Source of the DNA: Amycolatopsis vancoresmycina
Lineage (GTDB): Bacteria; Actinomycetota; Actinomycetes; Mycobacteriales; Pseudonocardiaceae
DNA length: 64,000 bases
Direction of reading: 5' to 3'
NCBI RefSeq assembly: GCF_000716785.1
Contig: NZ_JNYY01000014.1
Span: 376,493-440,492 of the forward strand
Positions 36,506 through 44,203 of this stretch are shown here, in pieces; the first letter of the stretch is position 1; every line of letters starts with the position of its first letter. The position numbers and the translations under genes were made by a program. The notes under the pieces were generated by a model that saw nothing but the letters and a program-made list of their open reading frames with translations, had not been told where the DNA came from and did not search any database.

Positions 36506-37480
36506 GTGACGAGCGGGCCCGAGGTGTTGTGCGTGGGCGAGACGATGGCGCTGTTCGTGCCCGCCGAACCCGGCCCGCCGGACGAGGTGAAGCGCTGGGT
36601 GCGCACCATCGGCGGCGCCGAGTCGAACGTGGCCTGCAACCTGCCGACGCTGGGCGTGCGCAGCGGCTGGGTGAGCGCGGTCGGCGACGACCCGTTCGGG
36701 CGCGCCATGCTGCGCGAGGTCGCGTCCCACGGTGTCGACGTCAGTGCCTGCGTCATCGACCCGACGCGCCCGACCGGGCTCTACGTCAAGGAAAGCGGCG
36801 CCGGTGGCAGTCCGGTGCGCTACTACCGGTCGGGCTCGGCCGCGTCCGGGATGGGGCCGTCGCTGCTGGACCGGCTGGACCTCGGCGGCGTCCGCGTGCT
36901 GCACCTGTCGGGGATCACGCCCGCGCTCTCCGACAGCTGTCTCGCGCTGGTGCGCGCGCTGCTGGAGTTGCCGCGCGGCGACCGGCTGGTCTCGTTCGAC
37001 GTCAACCTGCGGCCCGCGCTCTGGACGGGCCGCGACCCCGGCCTGCTCGCCGAACTGGCCGGACAGGCCGACATCGTCCTGACCGGCGACGACGAGGCCC
37101 GGCACGTGTGGGGGACCGGTGACCCGGCCGAGCTGCGGGCGCTCCTGCCGGGGCCGCGCACGCTCGTGGTCAAGCACGGCGAGCGCGGCGCGACGCTGGT
37201 CGAGGGCGAACCGCTGTTCGCGCCCGCACTGGCGGTCGACGTCGTCGAGCCGGTCGGCGCCGGTGACGCCTTCGCCGCCGGGTTCCTCGCCGCGACCCTG
37301 CGCGGCGCCACCCCGCTGGAGCGGCTCCGGCAGGGGCACCTGCAGGCCGCCGTCACCCTGCTCACCCACGACGACGTCGGCGTGCCGCTGCCACCGGAGG
37401 TCGTGGATACCCTGCTGCACGCGGATCCGGACGAGTGGCGTTCGGCGCGGCTGACCGGAGAGGGCGTGGTGCTCACATGA
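36506..37480 (+). CDS. PfkB-family carbohydrate kinase
   Basis: A 324-residue ribokinase-type kinase. PfkB signature 1 region GGAESNVACNLPTLGVRSGW, and the C-terminal anion-hole motif VEPVGAGDAFAAGFLA with the catalytic Asp. CVGETMALFVP at the start and FDVNLRPALWTGRDPGLL are typical of 2-keto-3-deoxygluconate kinase-like members, so the substrate is probably a 2-keto-3-deoxy sugar acid, but this is not certain. GTG 36506 has GGGAGACGGAAAG upstream. Its stop overlaps the IclR start (ATGA). Confidence 0.9.
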   Translation: MTSGPEVLCVGETMALFVPAEPGPPDEVKRWVRTIGGAESNVACNLPTLGVRSGWVSAVGDDPFGRAMLREVASHGVDVSACVIDPTRPTGLYVKESGAGGSPVRYYRSGSAASGMGPSLLDRLDLGGVRVLHLSGITPALSDSCLALVRALLELPRGDRLVSFDVNLRPALWTGRDPGLLAELAGQADIVLTGDDEARHVWGTGDPAELRALLPGPRTLVVKHGERGATLVEGEPLFAPALAVDVVEPVGAGDAFAAGFLAATLRGATPLERLRQGHLQAAVTLLTHDDVGVPLPPEVVDTLLHADPDEWRSARLTGEGVVLT

Positions 37481-38235
37481 GCCAGAGCTTGGACCGCGCG
37501 CTGACGCTGCTGACCTCGATCGCGCAGGACGCGCGGACCCTCGACGACCTCGCCGACGAGATCGGCGTGCACAAGTCGACCGTGCTGCGCCTGCTGCGCA
37601 CCCTGGAGCAGCACCACTTCGTCCGCCGCGAAGGTGCCCGCCACTACCGGCTCGGCAGCGCCATGTTCGACCTGGCCAACCAGGCTCTGGACTCCTTCGA
37701 CGTCCGGCGCAGCGCCCAGCCCGCGCTCGCCGCGCTCAACGCGCGCACCGGGCACACCGTGCACCTGGCCAGCTACGAGGACGGCGAAGTCGTCTACATC
37801 GACAAGTTCGAGGGCCGGCACTCGGTCCGGATGTACTCGCGCATCGGCAAACGCGCGCCGCTGCACTGCACCGCGGTGGGGAAGGTGCTCGTCGCGGCGA
37901 TGCCCGTGGCCCGCCGCGAGGAGATCGCGCGGTCGATCGAGTACCCGGTGCGGACACCGAACACGATCACCACACCCGCGGAGTACCTGGCGGAGCTGGA
38001 GCGCGTGGCCGAGCGCGGGTACGCGGTCGACAACGCCGAACACGAGGACTTCATCCACTGCATCGCGGCACCGGTGCGGGGGACCGGCGGCGAGGTGCTG
38101 GCCGCCGCGTCGATGTCGGTGCCGAAGGTGCTGCTCGACTACGAAGGACTGCTCGCGCTGGTGCCCGAACTGCGGGCCGCCACCAGGGAAGCTTCCGTCC
38201 ACAGTGGATGGACGGAGAACGGAAAGGGGCACTGA
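37477..38235 (+). CDS. IclR-family transcriptional regulator
   Basis: 252 residues. N-terminal winged helix: SLDRALTLLTSIAQDARTLD and EIGVHKSTVLRLLRTLEQHH. The effector domain has RIGKRAPLHCTAVGKVLVA, GYAVDNAEHEDFIHCIAAPV and a terminal Cys/Ser-lined pocket, as in IclR/KdgR proteins. It likely controls both flanking operons in response to a keto-acid or sugar-acid ligand. Its ATG overlaps the kinase stop, and its stop overlaps the RidA start (TGATG). Confidence 0.92.
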   Translation: MSQSLDRALTLLTSIAQDARTLDDLADEIGVHKSTVLRLLRTLEQHHFVRREGARHYRLGSAMFDLANQALDSFDVRRSAQPALAALNARTGHTVHLASYEDGEVVYIDKFEGRHSVRMYSRIGKRAPLHCTAVGKVLVAAMPVARREEIARSIEYPVRTPNTITTPAEYLAELERVAERGYAVDNAEHEDFIHCIAAPVRGTGGEVLAAASMSVPKVLLDYEGLLALVPELRAATREASVHSGWTENGKGH

Positions 38236-38618
38236 TGAGCAAGACGGCAGTTTCCACCGAGAACGCGCCGAAGCCGCCGGCGAAGTTCTCGCAGGCCGTC
38301 CGCAAGGGGAACCTGCTGCAGGTCGCCGGCCAGGTCGCGTTCGACCCGGCGACGAACGAGATCGTCGGCGACGACGTCGTGGGCCAGACCCGGCAGACGT
38401 TCAAGAACATCGAGGCCGTGCTGGCGGAGGCGGGCGCGAGCCTCGCGGACGCGATCATGGTCCGGGTGTACCTGACCGACACCGCGCACTTCGCGCCGTT
38501 CAACGAGGTCTACAACGAGCTGATCGGCGACGCCCCGCACGCGGCGCGCACGACGGTGTACGTCGGGCTGCCGGGCGAGCTGCTCGTCGAGATCGACGTC
38601 CTCTGCGTGCTGGACTGA
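38235..38618 (+). CDS. RidA-family reactive intermediate deaminase
   Basis: 127 residues of the RidA/YjgF/UK114 family: FSQAVRKGNLLQVAGQVAFD, QTRQTFKNIEAVLAEAGASL and MVRVYLTDTAHFAPFNEVYN, ending VEIDVLCVLD. The Arg normally used to bind the imine carboxylate sits in the conserved ARTTVYV strand. RidA proteins hydrolyse the 2-aminoacrylate/imine intermediates made by PLP dehydratases, which fits the D-serine-dehydratase-like enzyme across the divergent promoter. ATG 38235 overlaps the IclR stop. Confidence 0.92.
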   Translation: MSKTAVSTENAPKPPAKFSQAVRKGNLLQVAGQVAFDPATNEIVGDDVVGQTRQTFKNIEAVLAEAGASLADAIMVRVYLTDTAHFAPFNEVYNELIGDAPHAARTTVYVGLPGELLVEIDVLCVLD

Positions 38619-38633
38619 CCCGGAGCCGGGCGG

Positions 38634-39629
38634 TCAGCCCAGGACGCTCGTGTAGCCGTTCAGGGCTGGCTGCCCGCCCAGGTGGGCGTAGAGGACGTTC
38701 GAGTCGCGGGCGATCTCGCCGCGGCCGACGAGGTCGATGAGTCCCGCCATCGACTTGCCCTCGTACACCGGGTCGGTGATCATCCCCTCCAGCCGGGCGC
38801 ACGTCTCGATCGCGTCCACAGTGGACTTGTCCGGGACGCCGTAGATCCCGGCGTGGTAGCGGTCGTCCAGCTCGACGTCGGGCAGCTCGCCGCCGCCGAT
38901 CAGCTCCGCGGTGTTCCGCGCGATGCGCGTGACCTGCTCGCGGGTCTCGGCCGGCTTCGCCGAGGCGTCGATGCCCAGGATGCGCCGGTTCTTGCCGATG
39001 GTCGTCCCCGCGACCATCCCGCCCTGGGTGCTGCCGGTGACCGAGCAGACGATCACGGTGTCGAAGAAGACGCCCAGTTCTTCCTCTTGTTCCTCCAGTT
39101 CGACGATCCAGTTCGCGAAGCCGAGCCCGCCGAGCCGGTGGTCCGACGCGCCGGCGGGGATGGCGTACGGCTTCCCGCCTTGCGCTTCGACCTCGGCGAC
39201 GGCGTTTTCCCACGCCTCCTTGAAACCGATGCCGAAGCCGGCCTCGACGAGCCGGACGTCCGCGCCGAGGATCCGCGACAGCTGGATGTTGCCGACCTGG
39301 TCGTAGAGCGGATCGTGCCAGTCGACCCAGCTTTCCTGCACCAGCACGGCCTTGAGCCCGGCCCGCGCGGCGGCCGCGGCGACCTGGCGGGTGTGGTTGG
39401 ACTGGACGCCGCCGATGGAGACGAGCGTGTCGGCGCCCTGGGCGAGCGCGTCGGCGACGAGGTACTCCAGCTTGCGGGTCTTGTTGCCGCCGAACGCGAG
39501 GCCGGAGTTGACGTCCTCGCGCTTGGCCCAGACCTTCGCGCCGCCGAGGTGTTCGGTGAGCCGGTCGAGCGGGTGCACCGGCGACGGCCCGAACAGCAGC
39601 GGGAAGCGCGGGAAGGCGGCGAGGGTCAT
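38634..39629 (-). CDS. acdS: 1-aminocyclopropane-1-carboxylate deaminase
   Basis: A 331-residue PLP enzyme of the tryptophan synthase beta fold. SGLAFGGNKTRKLEYLVADA contains the PLP-binding Lys. VSIGGVQSNHTRQVAAAAAR, the Ser-Asn-His motif typical of ACC deaminase and D-cysteine desulfhydrase, follows. VTGSTQGGMVAG is the phosphate-binding loop. The length and the VQESWVDW segment favour ACC deaminase, which makes 2-oxobutanoate and ammonia from the ethylene precursor; D-cysteine desulfhydrase is the alternative. Its start overlaps the regulator stop (ATGA), so the two form an operon. Confidence 0.88.
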   Translation of the reverse strand: MTLAAFPRFPLLFGPSPVHPLDRLTEHLGGAKVWAKREDVNSGLAFGGNKTRKLEYLVADALAQGADTLVSIGGVQSNHTRQVAAAAARAGLKAVLVQESWVDWHDPLYDQVGNIQLSRILGADVRLVEAGFGIGFKEAWENAVAEVEAQGGKPYAIPAGASDHRLGGLGFANWIVELEEQEEELGVFFDTVIVCSVTGSTQGGMVAGTTIGKNRRILGIDASAKPAETREQVTRIARNTAELIGGGELPDVELDDRYHAGIYGVPDKSTVDAIETCARLEGMITDPVYEGKSMAGLIDLVGRGEIARDSNVLYAHLGGQPALNGYTSVLG

Positions 39630-40270
39630 CGGTCCTCCAGGAGGTCGGTCCAGATGGTGGAAATCACGGAAACGGCTTCGTCGGCGTCGTGTTTCTCGAG
39701 CGCGTCGATGAGCCTCGTGTGGCGCTCGACGGAGTTCCAGGCCAGTGCCGAGCTGAACCGGGCGTGTTCGAGGCGGCGCAGCAGTGGTGTGTAACGGTCG
39801 AGGGTCGCGGCGACCGCGGCGTTGCCGGCCAGGCGTACGGGGACGTCGTGCAGTTCGTCGTCCGCCTGCACGGCGGCCGCGATGTCCCGGGCTTTGATGG
39901 CTTCGGCGAACCGGTCGTTGGCGGCGCGCATGGCGGCGATGTCGGCCAGGCGGCACCTCGCGGCGGCCTGGCGGACGGCGAACTCGTGCAGCAGGCGGAC
40001 GATCTCGCGGGCGTCGAGGACGTCGGGGGACATGACTTCGGAGACCCGCGTGTAGCTCTGCGGCTTGGAGTCGACCAGGCCGTCGTCGGCCAGGCGCAGC
40101 AGGGCTTGGCGCACGGGGGCCTTGGACAGGCCGAGCTGGTCCGCGAGGTCGGCGTCGCGCAGCGGGGCGCCGGGGGGCAGGGTGCCGTCGACGATGGCGC
40201 GCCGGATGCGGTCGTAGGCCTCGTCGCGGAGCAGCGGACGGGCGACCTTTGAGAGACTCACATCTAACAT
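39626..40270 (-). CDS. GntR-family (FCD) regulator of acdS
   Basis: 214 residues. GntR winged helix: RDEAYDRIRRAIVDGTLPPG, LRDADLADQLGLSKAPVRQA and LRLADDGLVDSK. The all-helical FCD effector domain follows, with metal/ligand residues in DDELHDVPVRLAGNAAV and SVERHTRLIDALEKHDADEA. ATG 40270 is chosen because it begins the family-like MLDVSLSKVARPLL. It lies at the centre of a 20-bp palindrome, so the protein probably represses its own operon with acdS. Confidence 0.88.
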   Translation of the reverse strand: MLDVSLSKVARPLLRDEAYDRIRRAIVDGTLPPGAPLRDADLADQLGLSKAPVRQALLRLADDGLVDSKPQSYTRVSEVMSPDVLDAREIVRLLHEFAVRQAAARCRLADIAAMRAANDRFAEAIKARDIAAAVQADDELHDVPVRLAGNAAVAATLDRYTPLLRRLEHARFSSALAWNSVERHTRLIDALEKHDADEAVSVISTIWTDLLEDR

Positions 40271-40279
40271 GTTAGATGT
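40260..40279. promoter_or_regulatory. 20-bp palindromic operator over the regulator start codon
   Basis: ACATCTAACATGTTAGATGT (40260-40279) is a perfect palindrome whose centre is the ATG of the GntR/FCD gene. The AT-rich symmetric core fits operators of FCD regulators. Repressor binding would block transcription initiation if the message is leaderless or nearly so. Confidence 0.75.
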
Positions 40280-40500
40280 CGGATGGTGGCTCGGCAAGAT
40301 GGTGCGATGTCACTTCCGGGTGGTGTGCCGGGCCGGCAGAACCGCGTCGCGGCCGGTGGTCACGGGCGCCGTGAGCAGAGGGTGACCCGGCCGCCGGGCC
40401 GATCCCGGCGTGGCCGAGCGTCGCGAGCCCGGCAGGCCGGTCCGGCGACCGGACCGATCAGCGCGCGTCGCGCCGCCCGGCCGCCGTCCGAGCCGCCGGG

Positions 40501-40860
40501 TCAGTAAACCGGGCCGGTGTACTTCTCGCCCGGGCCCTGGCCGGGCGCGTCCGGCACGGCCGAAGCCTCCCGGAACGCCTTCTGCAGCGACTGCAGGCCA
40601 TCGCGCAACGGACCCGCGTGCAGGCCCAGGTACTCCGCGGAGGCCGTCACCAGGCCGGCGAGCGCGGTGATCAGCCGGCGGGCTTCGTCGAGGTCGCGGT
40701 GCGGGGACGTCGCGGGGTCGGCGTCGGCGAGCCCGAGCCGCTCGGCGCCGGCCGACAGCAGCATCACCGCCGCCCGGCTGATCACCTCCACGCTGGGGAT
40801 CTCGGCCAGGTGGCGGTCGTCCGGGGAATAGGGGGCCTGTTCGGAGGGTTGTTCTGACAC
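40501..40860 (-). CDS. DUF1844 domain-containing protein
   Basis: 119 residues. The central part VEVISRAAVMLLSAGAERLG, with ARRLITALAGLVTASAEYLG, is the DUF1844 domain, a short alpha-helical domain often encoded beside infC in actinobacteria. Flanks are acidic and Pro/Gly-rich. GTG 40860 starts MSEQPSEQAP. It is divergent from infC. Function is unknown. The sequence between this gene and the GntR gene (40298-40500) holds no recognisable feature. Confidence 0.85.
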   Translation of the reverse strand: MSEQPSEQAPYSPDDRHLAEIPSVEVISRAAVMLLSAGAERLGLADADPATSPHRDLDEARRLITALAGLVTASAEYLGLHAGPLRDGLQSLQKAFREASAVPDAPGQGPGEKYTGPVY

Positions 40861-41022
40861 GTCTGGTACCCTTCCACGAGCGACCAGCCCCCGAGTGATC
40901 GGGGGCGGCAAGTGGAGCCCCGCTCCCACCCGCGTCACCGTACAGGTGGCCGGGTCCGGTCTCGCCAGGACGCAAGTCCGAAGCGAAGCAGTGCCCTCCG
41001 GGGCACGATCGGAAACAGAGTG

Positions 41023-41052
41023 GGCCCCGCGCACCGAAACGGTGTCGGGGCC
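41023..41052 (+). promoter_or_regulatory. Hairpin in infC leader
   Basis: A nearly perfect stem (GGCCCCG at 41023-41029 with CGGGGCC at 41046-41052; inner CACCG/CGGTG with an AAA loop) lies 64 bases before infC. Together with a smaller hairpin near 40993-41006 it forms a structured leader. Control of the infC-rpmI-rplT message, as by IF3 or L20 leaders, is possible. Confidence 0.5.
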
Positions 41053-41115
41053 TTCGCTATGTGGGCACCAGGTCGAAACGAGAACAGGAAACATTCCTCG
41101 GACCAAGGAGGCCCC

Positions 41116-41667
41116 ATCAGCTCCGAGACACGCATCAACGACCGAATCCGGGTGCCGGAGGTCCGGCTCGTCGGCCCCGCCGGCGAACAGGTCGGCATCG
41201 TCCGGATCGAGGATGCGCTGCGCCTGGCGCAGGAGAACGACCTCGACCTCGTCGAGGTCGCGCCGCAGGCCCGCCCGCCGGTCTGCAAGCTCATGGACTT
41301 CGGCAAGTACAAGTACGAGAGCGCGCAGAAGGCCCGCGAGTCCCGCCGCAACCAGCAGCTGACCGTCATCAAGGAACAGAAGCTGCGCCCCAAGATCGAC
41401 CAGCACGACTACGAGACCAAGAAGGGTCACGTGTCGCGCTTCCTGGCGGCCGGCAACAAGGTCAAGGTCACGATCATGTTCCGTGGTCGCGAGCAGTCCC
41501 GGCCGGAGCTCGGCTTCCGGCTGCTGCAGAAGCTCGCCGACGACGTGACCGAGCTGGGCTTCGTGGAGTCGTCGCCCAAGCAGGACGGTCGCAACATGAT
41601 CATGGTGCTGGCCCCGCACAAGAACGTGAAGCCGAAGGCGAAGGCCGAGACGGCCCCCGAGGCGTAA
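41116..41667 (+). CDS. infC: Translation initiation factor IF-3 (ATC start)
   Basis: 183 residues. N-domain INDRIRVPEVRLVGPAGEQV and ALRLAQENDLDLVEVAPQAR; the linker KARESRRNQQ; C-domain IDQHDYETKKGHVSRFLAAG and VTIMFRGREQSRPELGFRLL, the IF3 signature. IF-3 binds the 30S subunit and checks start codons. The natural start is ATC 41116: AAGGAGG sits at ideal spacing, the homologous N-terminus begins there, and no ATG/GTG/TTG lies nearby in frame. Non-canonical starts let IF-3 repress its own synthesis in other bacteria (ATT in Escherichia coli). Basic Lys-rich tail. Confidence 0.93.
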   Translation: MSSETRINDRIRVPEVRLVGPAGEQVGIVRIEDALRLAQENDLDLVEVAPQARPPVCKLMDFGKYKYESAQKARESRRNQQLTVIKEQKLRPKIDQHDYETKKGHVSRFLAAGNKVKVTIMFRGREQSRPELGFRLLQKLADDVTELGFVESSPKQDGRNMIMVLAPHKNVKPKAKAETAPEA

Positions 41668-41736
41668 GCGCCGACCAGCACGAGTCCAGCGGCTCACCGG
41701 AATCTCCGGTGAGCCGCCGCACGAAAGAGGACACCA

Positions 41737-41931
41737 ATGCCGAAGATGAAGACCCACAGCGGGACGTCCAAGCGCATCCGCAAGACGGGTACGGGCAAGC
41801 TGCGCCGCCAGATGACCGGCCGGCGCCACCGCATGGAGAAGAAGTCCAGCCGCGTGACCCGCCGTCTCGAGGGCACCACCGAGGTGTCGAAGACCGAGGC
41901 CGGCCGCGTCAAGCGCCTGCTCGGCATCTGA
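41737..41931 (+). CDS. rpmI: 50S ribosomal protein L35
   Basis: 64 residues, MPKMKTHSGTSKRIRKTGTG at the N-terminus, extremely basic, ending RVKRLLGI. This is the standard size and sequence of L35, a late-assembling 50S protein. AGAGGA precedes ATG 41737 by about eight bases. It lies between infC and rplT, the conserved order. Confidence 0.97.
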   Translation: MPKMKTHSGTSKRIRKTGTGKLRRQMTGRRHRMEKKSSRVTRRLEGTTEVSKTEAGRVKRLLGI

Positions 41932-42000
41932 TCCCGCAGAACTTGCAGTAACCACCCGGGGCGTCTCCCCTTCGCCCCCTGAGATCGACAGGATGGACCC

Positions 42001-42378
42001 GTGGCACGCGTCAAGCGGGCGGTCAACGCCCAGAAGAAGCGTCGCGCAACTCTCGAACTGGCCAGCGGCTACCGCGGCCAGCGTTCGCGGCTGTACCGCA
42101 AGGCCAAGGAGCAGACGCTTCACTCGCTCAACTACGCCTACCGGGACCGCCGTGCCCGCAAGGGTGACTTCCGCCAGCTGTGGATCACCCGCATCAACGC
42201 GGCCGCCCGTGCCAACGGCGTGACCTACAACCGGTTCATCCAGGGCATCAAGGCCGCGGGTGTCGAGGTCGACCGCAAGATCCTCGCGGACCTGGCCGTC
42301 AACGACGCCGCCGCCTTCACCGCGCTGGCCGAGCTCGCCAAGGCCAACGTGAACACCGGCGAAGCGAAGTCGGCCTGA
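42001..42378 (+). CDS. rplT: 50S ribosomal protein L20
   Basis: 125 residues: ARVKRAVNAQKKRRATLELA, RSRLYRKAKEQTLHSLNYAY, RRARKGDFRQLWITRINAAA and NRFIQGIKAAGVEVDRKILA. It is an early 23S-binding assembly protein and a translational repressor of this operon in other bacteria. GTG 42001 has a modest GGATGG site. Its TGA stop forms CTGA with the probable CTG start of the next gene. Confidence 0.97.
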   Translation: MARVKRAVNAQKKRRATLELASGYRGQRSRLYRKAKEQTLHSLNYAYRDRRARKGDFRQLWITRINAAARANGVTYNRFIQGIKAAGVEVDRKILADLAVNDAAAFTALAELAKANVNTGEAKSA

Positions 42379-43190
42379 CCGGCAGCTTTCCCCGACCCGG
42401 GGCGGATCCGTTCACCGAACGGACCCCCCGGGTCGTTGCTGCGCGCAAGCTGACGCGGCGCGCGGAACGCGACAAGACCGGCCGGTTCCTGGCCGAAGGC
42501 GCCAACGCCGTCGAAGCCGCGCTGGCGGAGGGCACGGTGCACGAGCTGTTCGTCACCTCGCGGGCGGCCGCGCAGCACCCCGGCCTGGTCGACGCCGCCC
42601 GTGCGGCGGGCGTCCCGGTTTCGCCGATCACCGACCGCGCCGCCGACGGGCTGTCGGAAACCGTGACACCGCAGGGCATCGTGGCCGTCTGCGCGCTGCT
42701 GGACCGGCCCCTCGGCGAGGCCGTGACCCCGGTCGCCAAGCTCGTGGTGGTGCTGGTCGACGTCGCCGACCCCGGCAACGCGGGCACGGTCATCCGCGTC
42801 GCCGACGCGGCCGGTGCCGACGCGGTGGTCCTGGCGGGCGACACGGTCGACCCGCACAACGGCAAGTGCGTCCGCGCGGCCGCCGGCAGCCTGTTCCACC
42901 TGCCGATCGCGCGCGTCCGCGACGTCACGGACGCGCTGGCAGCCTGCTCGGCCGCGGGCCTGCGGACGTTCGCCGCCCACGGCTACGCCGACGCCGAACT
43001 CGATCGGGTGGATCTCACCGAGCCGACCGCGTGGGTGTTCGGCAACGAGGCCCACGGCCTGCCCGCCGATGTCCTCGACCGGACCGACCTCGCCGTCCGC
43101 ATCCCCCTGTACGGCCGGGCGGAAAGCCTCAACCTGGCCACCGCGGCCGCCGTCTGCGTCTACACGAGTGCGATGGCGGCGCGGCGCTGA
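42375..43190 (+). CDS. TrmH/SpoU-family RNA methyltransferase (probable CTG start)
   Basis: About 271 residues. N-terminal substrate-binding part FTERTPRVVAARKLTRRAER and RFLAEGANAVEAAL. The SPOUT catalytic domain carries motif 1 DVADPGNAGTVIRVADAAGA, motif 2 TAWVFGNEAHGLP and motif 3 IPLYGRAESLNLATAAAVCV, forming the knotted AdoMet site. It 2'-O-methylates rRNA or tRNA. No ATG, GTG or TTG occurs in frame between the rplT stop and the conserved start. CTG 42375 overlaps the rplT stop like an ATGA coupling. GTG 42180, deep within rplT, is the only conventional upstream option. Confidence 0.88.
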   Translation: MTGSFPRPGADPFTERTPRVVAARKLTRRAERDKTGRFLAEGANAVEAALAEGTVHELFVTSRAAAQHPGLVDAARAAGVPVSPITDRAADGLSETVTPQGIVAVCALLDRPLGEAVTPVAKLVVVLVDVADPGNAGTVIRVADAAGADAVVLAGDTVDPHNGKCVRAAAGSLFHLPIARVRDVTDALAACSAAGLRTFAAHGYADAELDRVDLTEPTAWVFGNEAHGLPADVLDRTDLAVRIPLYGRAESLNLATAAAVCVYTSAMAARR

Positions 43191-43239
43191 CCTGCGAGTA
43201 GGCTCCCGCGGTATCCATTGTGGCCACTTGGGGGGATCC

Positions 43240-44070
43240 GTGGGCAGGCTTGCTCGTTCCTATGCGTTGTTCGTCGCTTCGTTCAAGGTATTGCGCGCCC
43301 ACAAGGGCCTGACCTGGTTCACCGTGCTGGCGGGCGTCGCCGGGCTCCTCGTCGCGGGGGCGTTCCTGACGCCCGCGTTCTTCGCCTCGCACGCCGAGAT
43401 CACCCGCGACGGCCGGATCACCGCGATTTCGTGGGTGCTGCTCGCGGCCTTCTACCTCGTCGCGGCGTTCGTCTCGATCTTCTTCAACGCCGCGCTGATC
43501 TCCCAGGCCGACGTCGCCCTGCGCGGCGGCACCCCGGAAGTCGGCGCGGGCCTGGCCGCGGCCGCGCGCCGGTGGCCGGCGCTGCTCGGCTGGGCCGCGG
43601 TTTCCGCGTCGGTCGGGCTCGTCCTCCGGGCGATCGAAGAGCGGCTCGGGTTCCTCGGCAGGCTCGTCGGCTCGCTGGTCGGCCTGGCCTGGCAGCTCAC
43701 GACGTTCCTGGTGCTGCCGGTCGTCCTGCTGGAGGGCGCCGGGGTGAAGGACGGCGTCAAGCGGTCGGTCGACCTGTTCCGCCGGACCTGGGGCGAGAAC
43801 GTCGCCGGCGGCGCCGGGATCGGCCTCGTCGGCATGGTGCTCAGCCTTGCCGGCTACGCCGTGCTGCTGCTCGCCGGCCTCCTGCTCGGCGGGACGGCCA
43901 CCCTGTTCGTCTGCATCGCACTGGCGATCGTGTGGTCGGTGCTCGTCGCCGTCTTCACCTCGACGCTTTCGGGCATCTACCAGACGGCGCTGTACCGCTA
44001 CGCGGCCGACGGCGTGGTGCCCGGCGAGTTCGCGTCGGTCGACTTCGCGGAGGCGTTCCGCGCCCGCTGA
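43240..44070 (+). CDS. DUF6159-like integral membrane protein
   Basis: 276 residues with about six transmembrane helices: LTWFTVLAGVAGLLVAGAFL, WVLLAAFYLVAAFVSIFFNA and YAVLLLAGLLLGGTATLFVC. Conserved soluble segments include YALFVASFKVLRAHKGL, GVKRSVDLFRRTWGENV and STLSGIYQTALYRYAADGVV, which agree with the DUF6159 family (function unknown). GTG 43240 follows GGGGGA. It lies between the RNA methyltransferase and pheS and may be transcribed from its own promoter in 43191-43239. Confidence 0.82.
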   Translation: MGRLARSYALFVASFKVLRAHKGLTWFTVLAGVAGLLVAGAFLTPAFFASHAEITRDGRITAISWVLLAAFYLVAAFVSIFFNAALISQADVALRGGTPEVGAGLAAAARRWPALLGWAAVSASVGLVLRAIEERLGFLGRLVGSLVGLAWQLTTFLVLPVVLLEGAGVKDGVKRSVDLFRRTWGENVAGGAGIGLVGMVLSLAGYAVLLLAGLLLGGTATLFVCIALAIVWSVLVAVFTSTLSGIYQTALYRYAADGVVPGEFASVDFAEAFRAR

Positions 44071-44203
44071 CCGTGCGTCCGCACGGTCCCGGGGCGACCG
44101 GGGGCGCGCGGACCCGATCCCATAGACTTTTCCCGCCTTTGACCTCTCGCGCGCCGTGTGCGGCGGAGCGCGAACGACCAGTCCCAGCGGACGCCGAGGA
44201 GTT

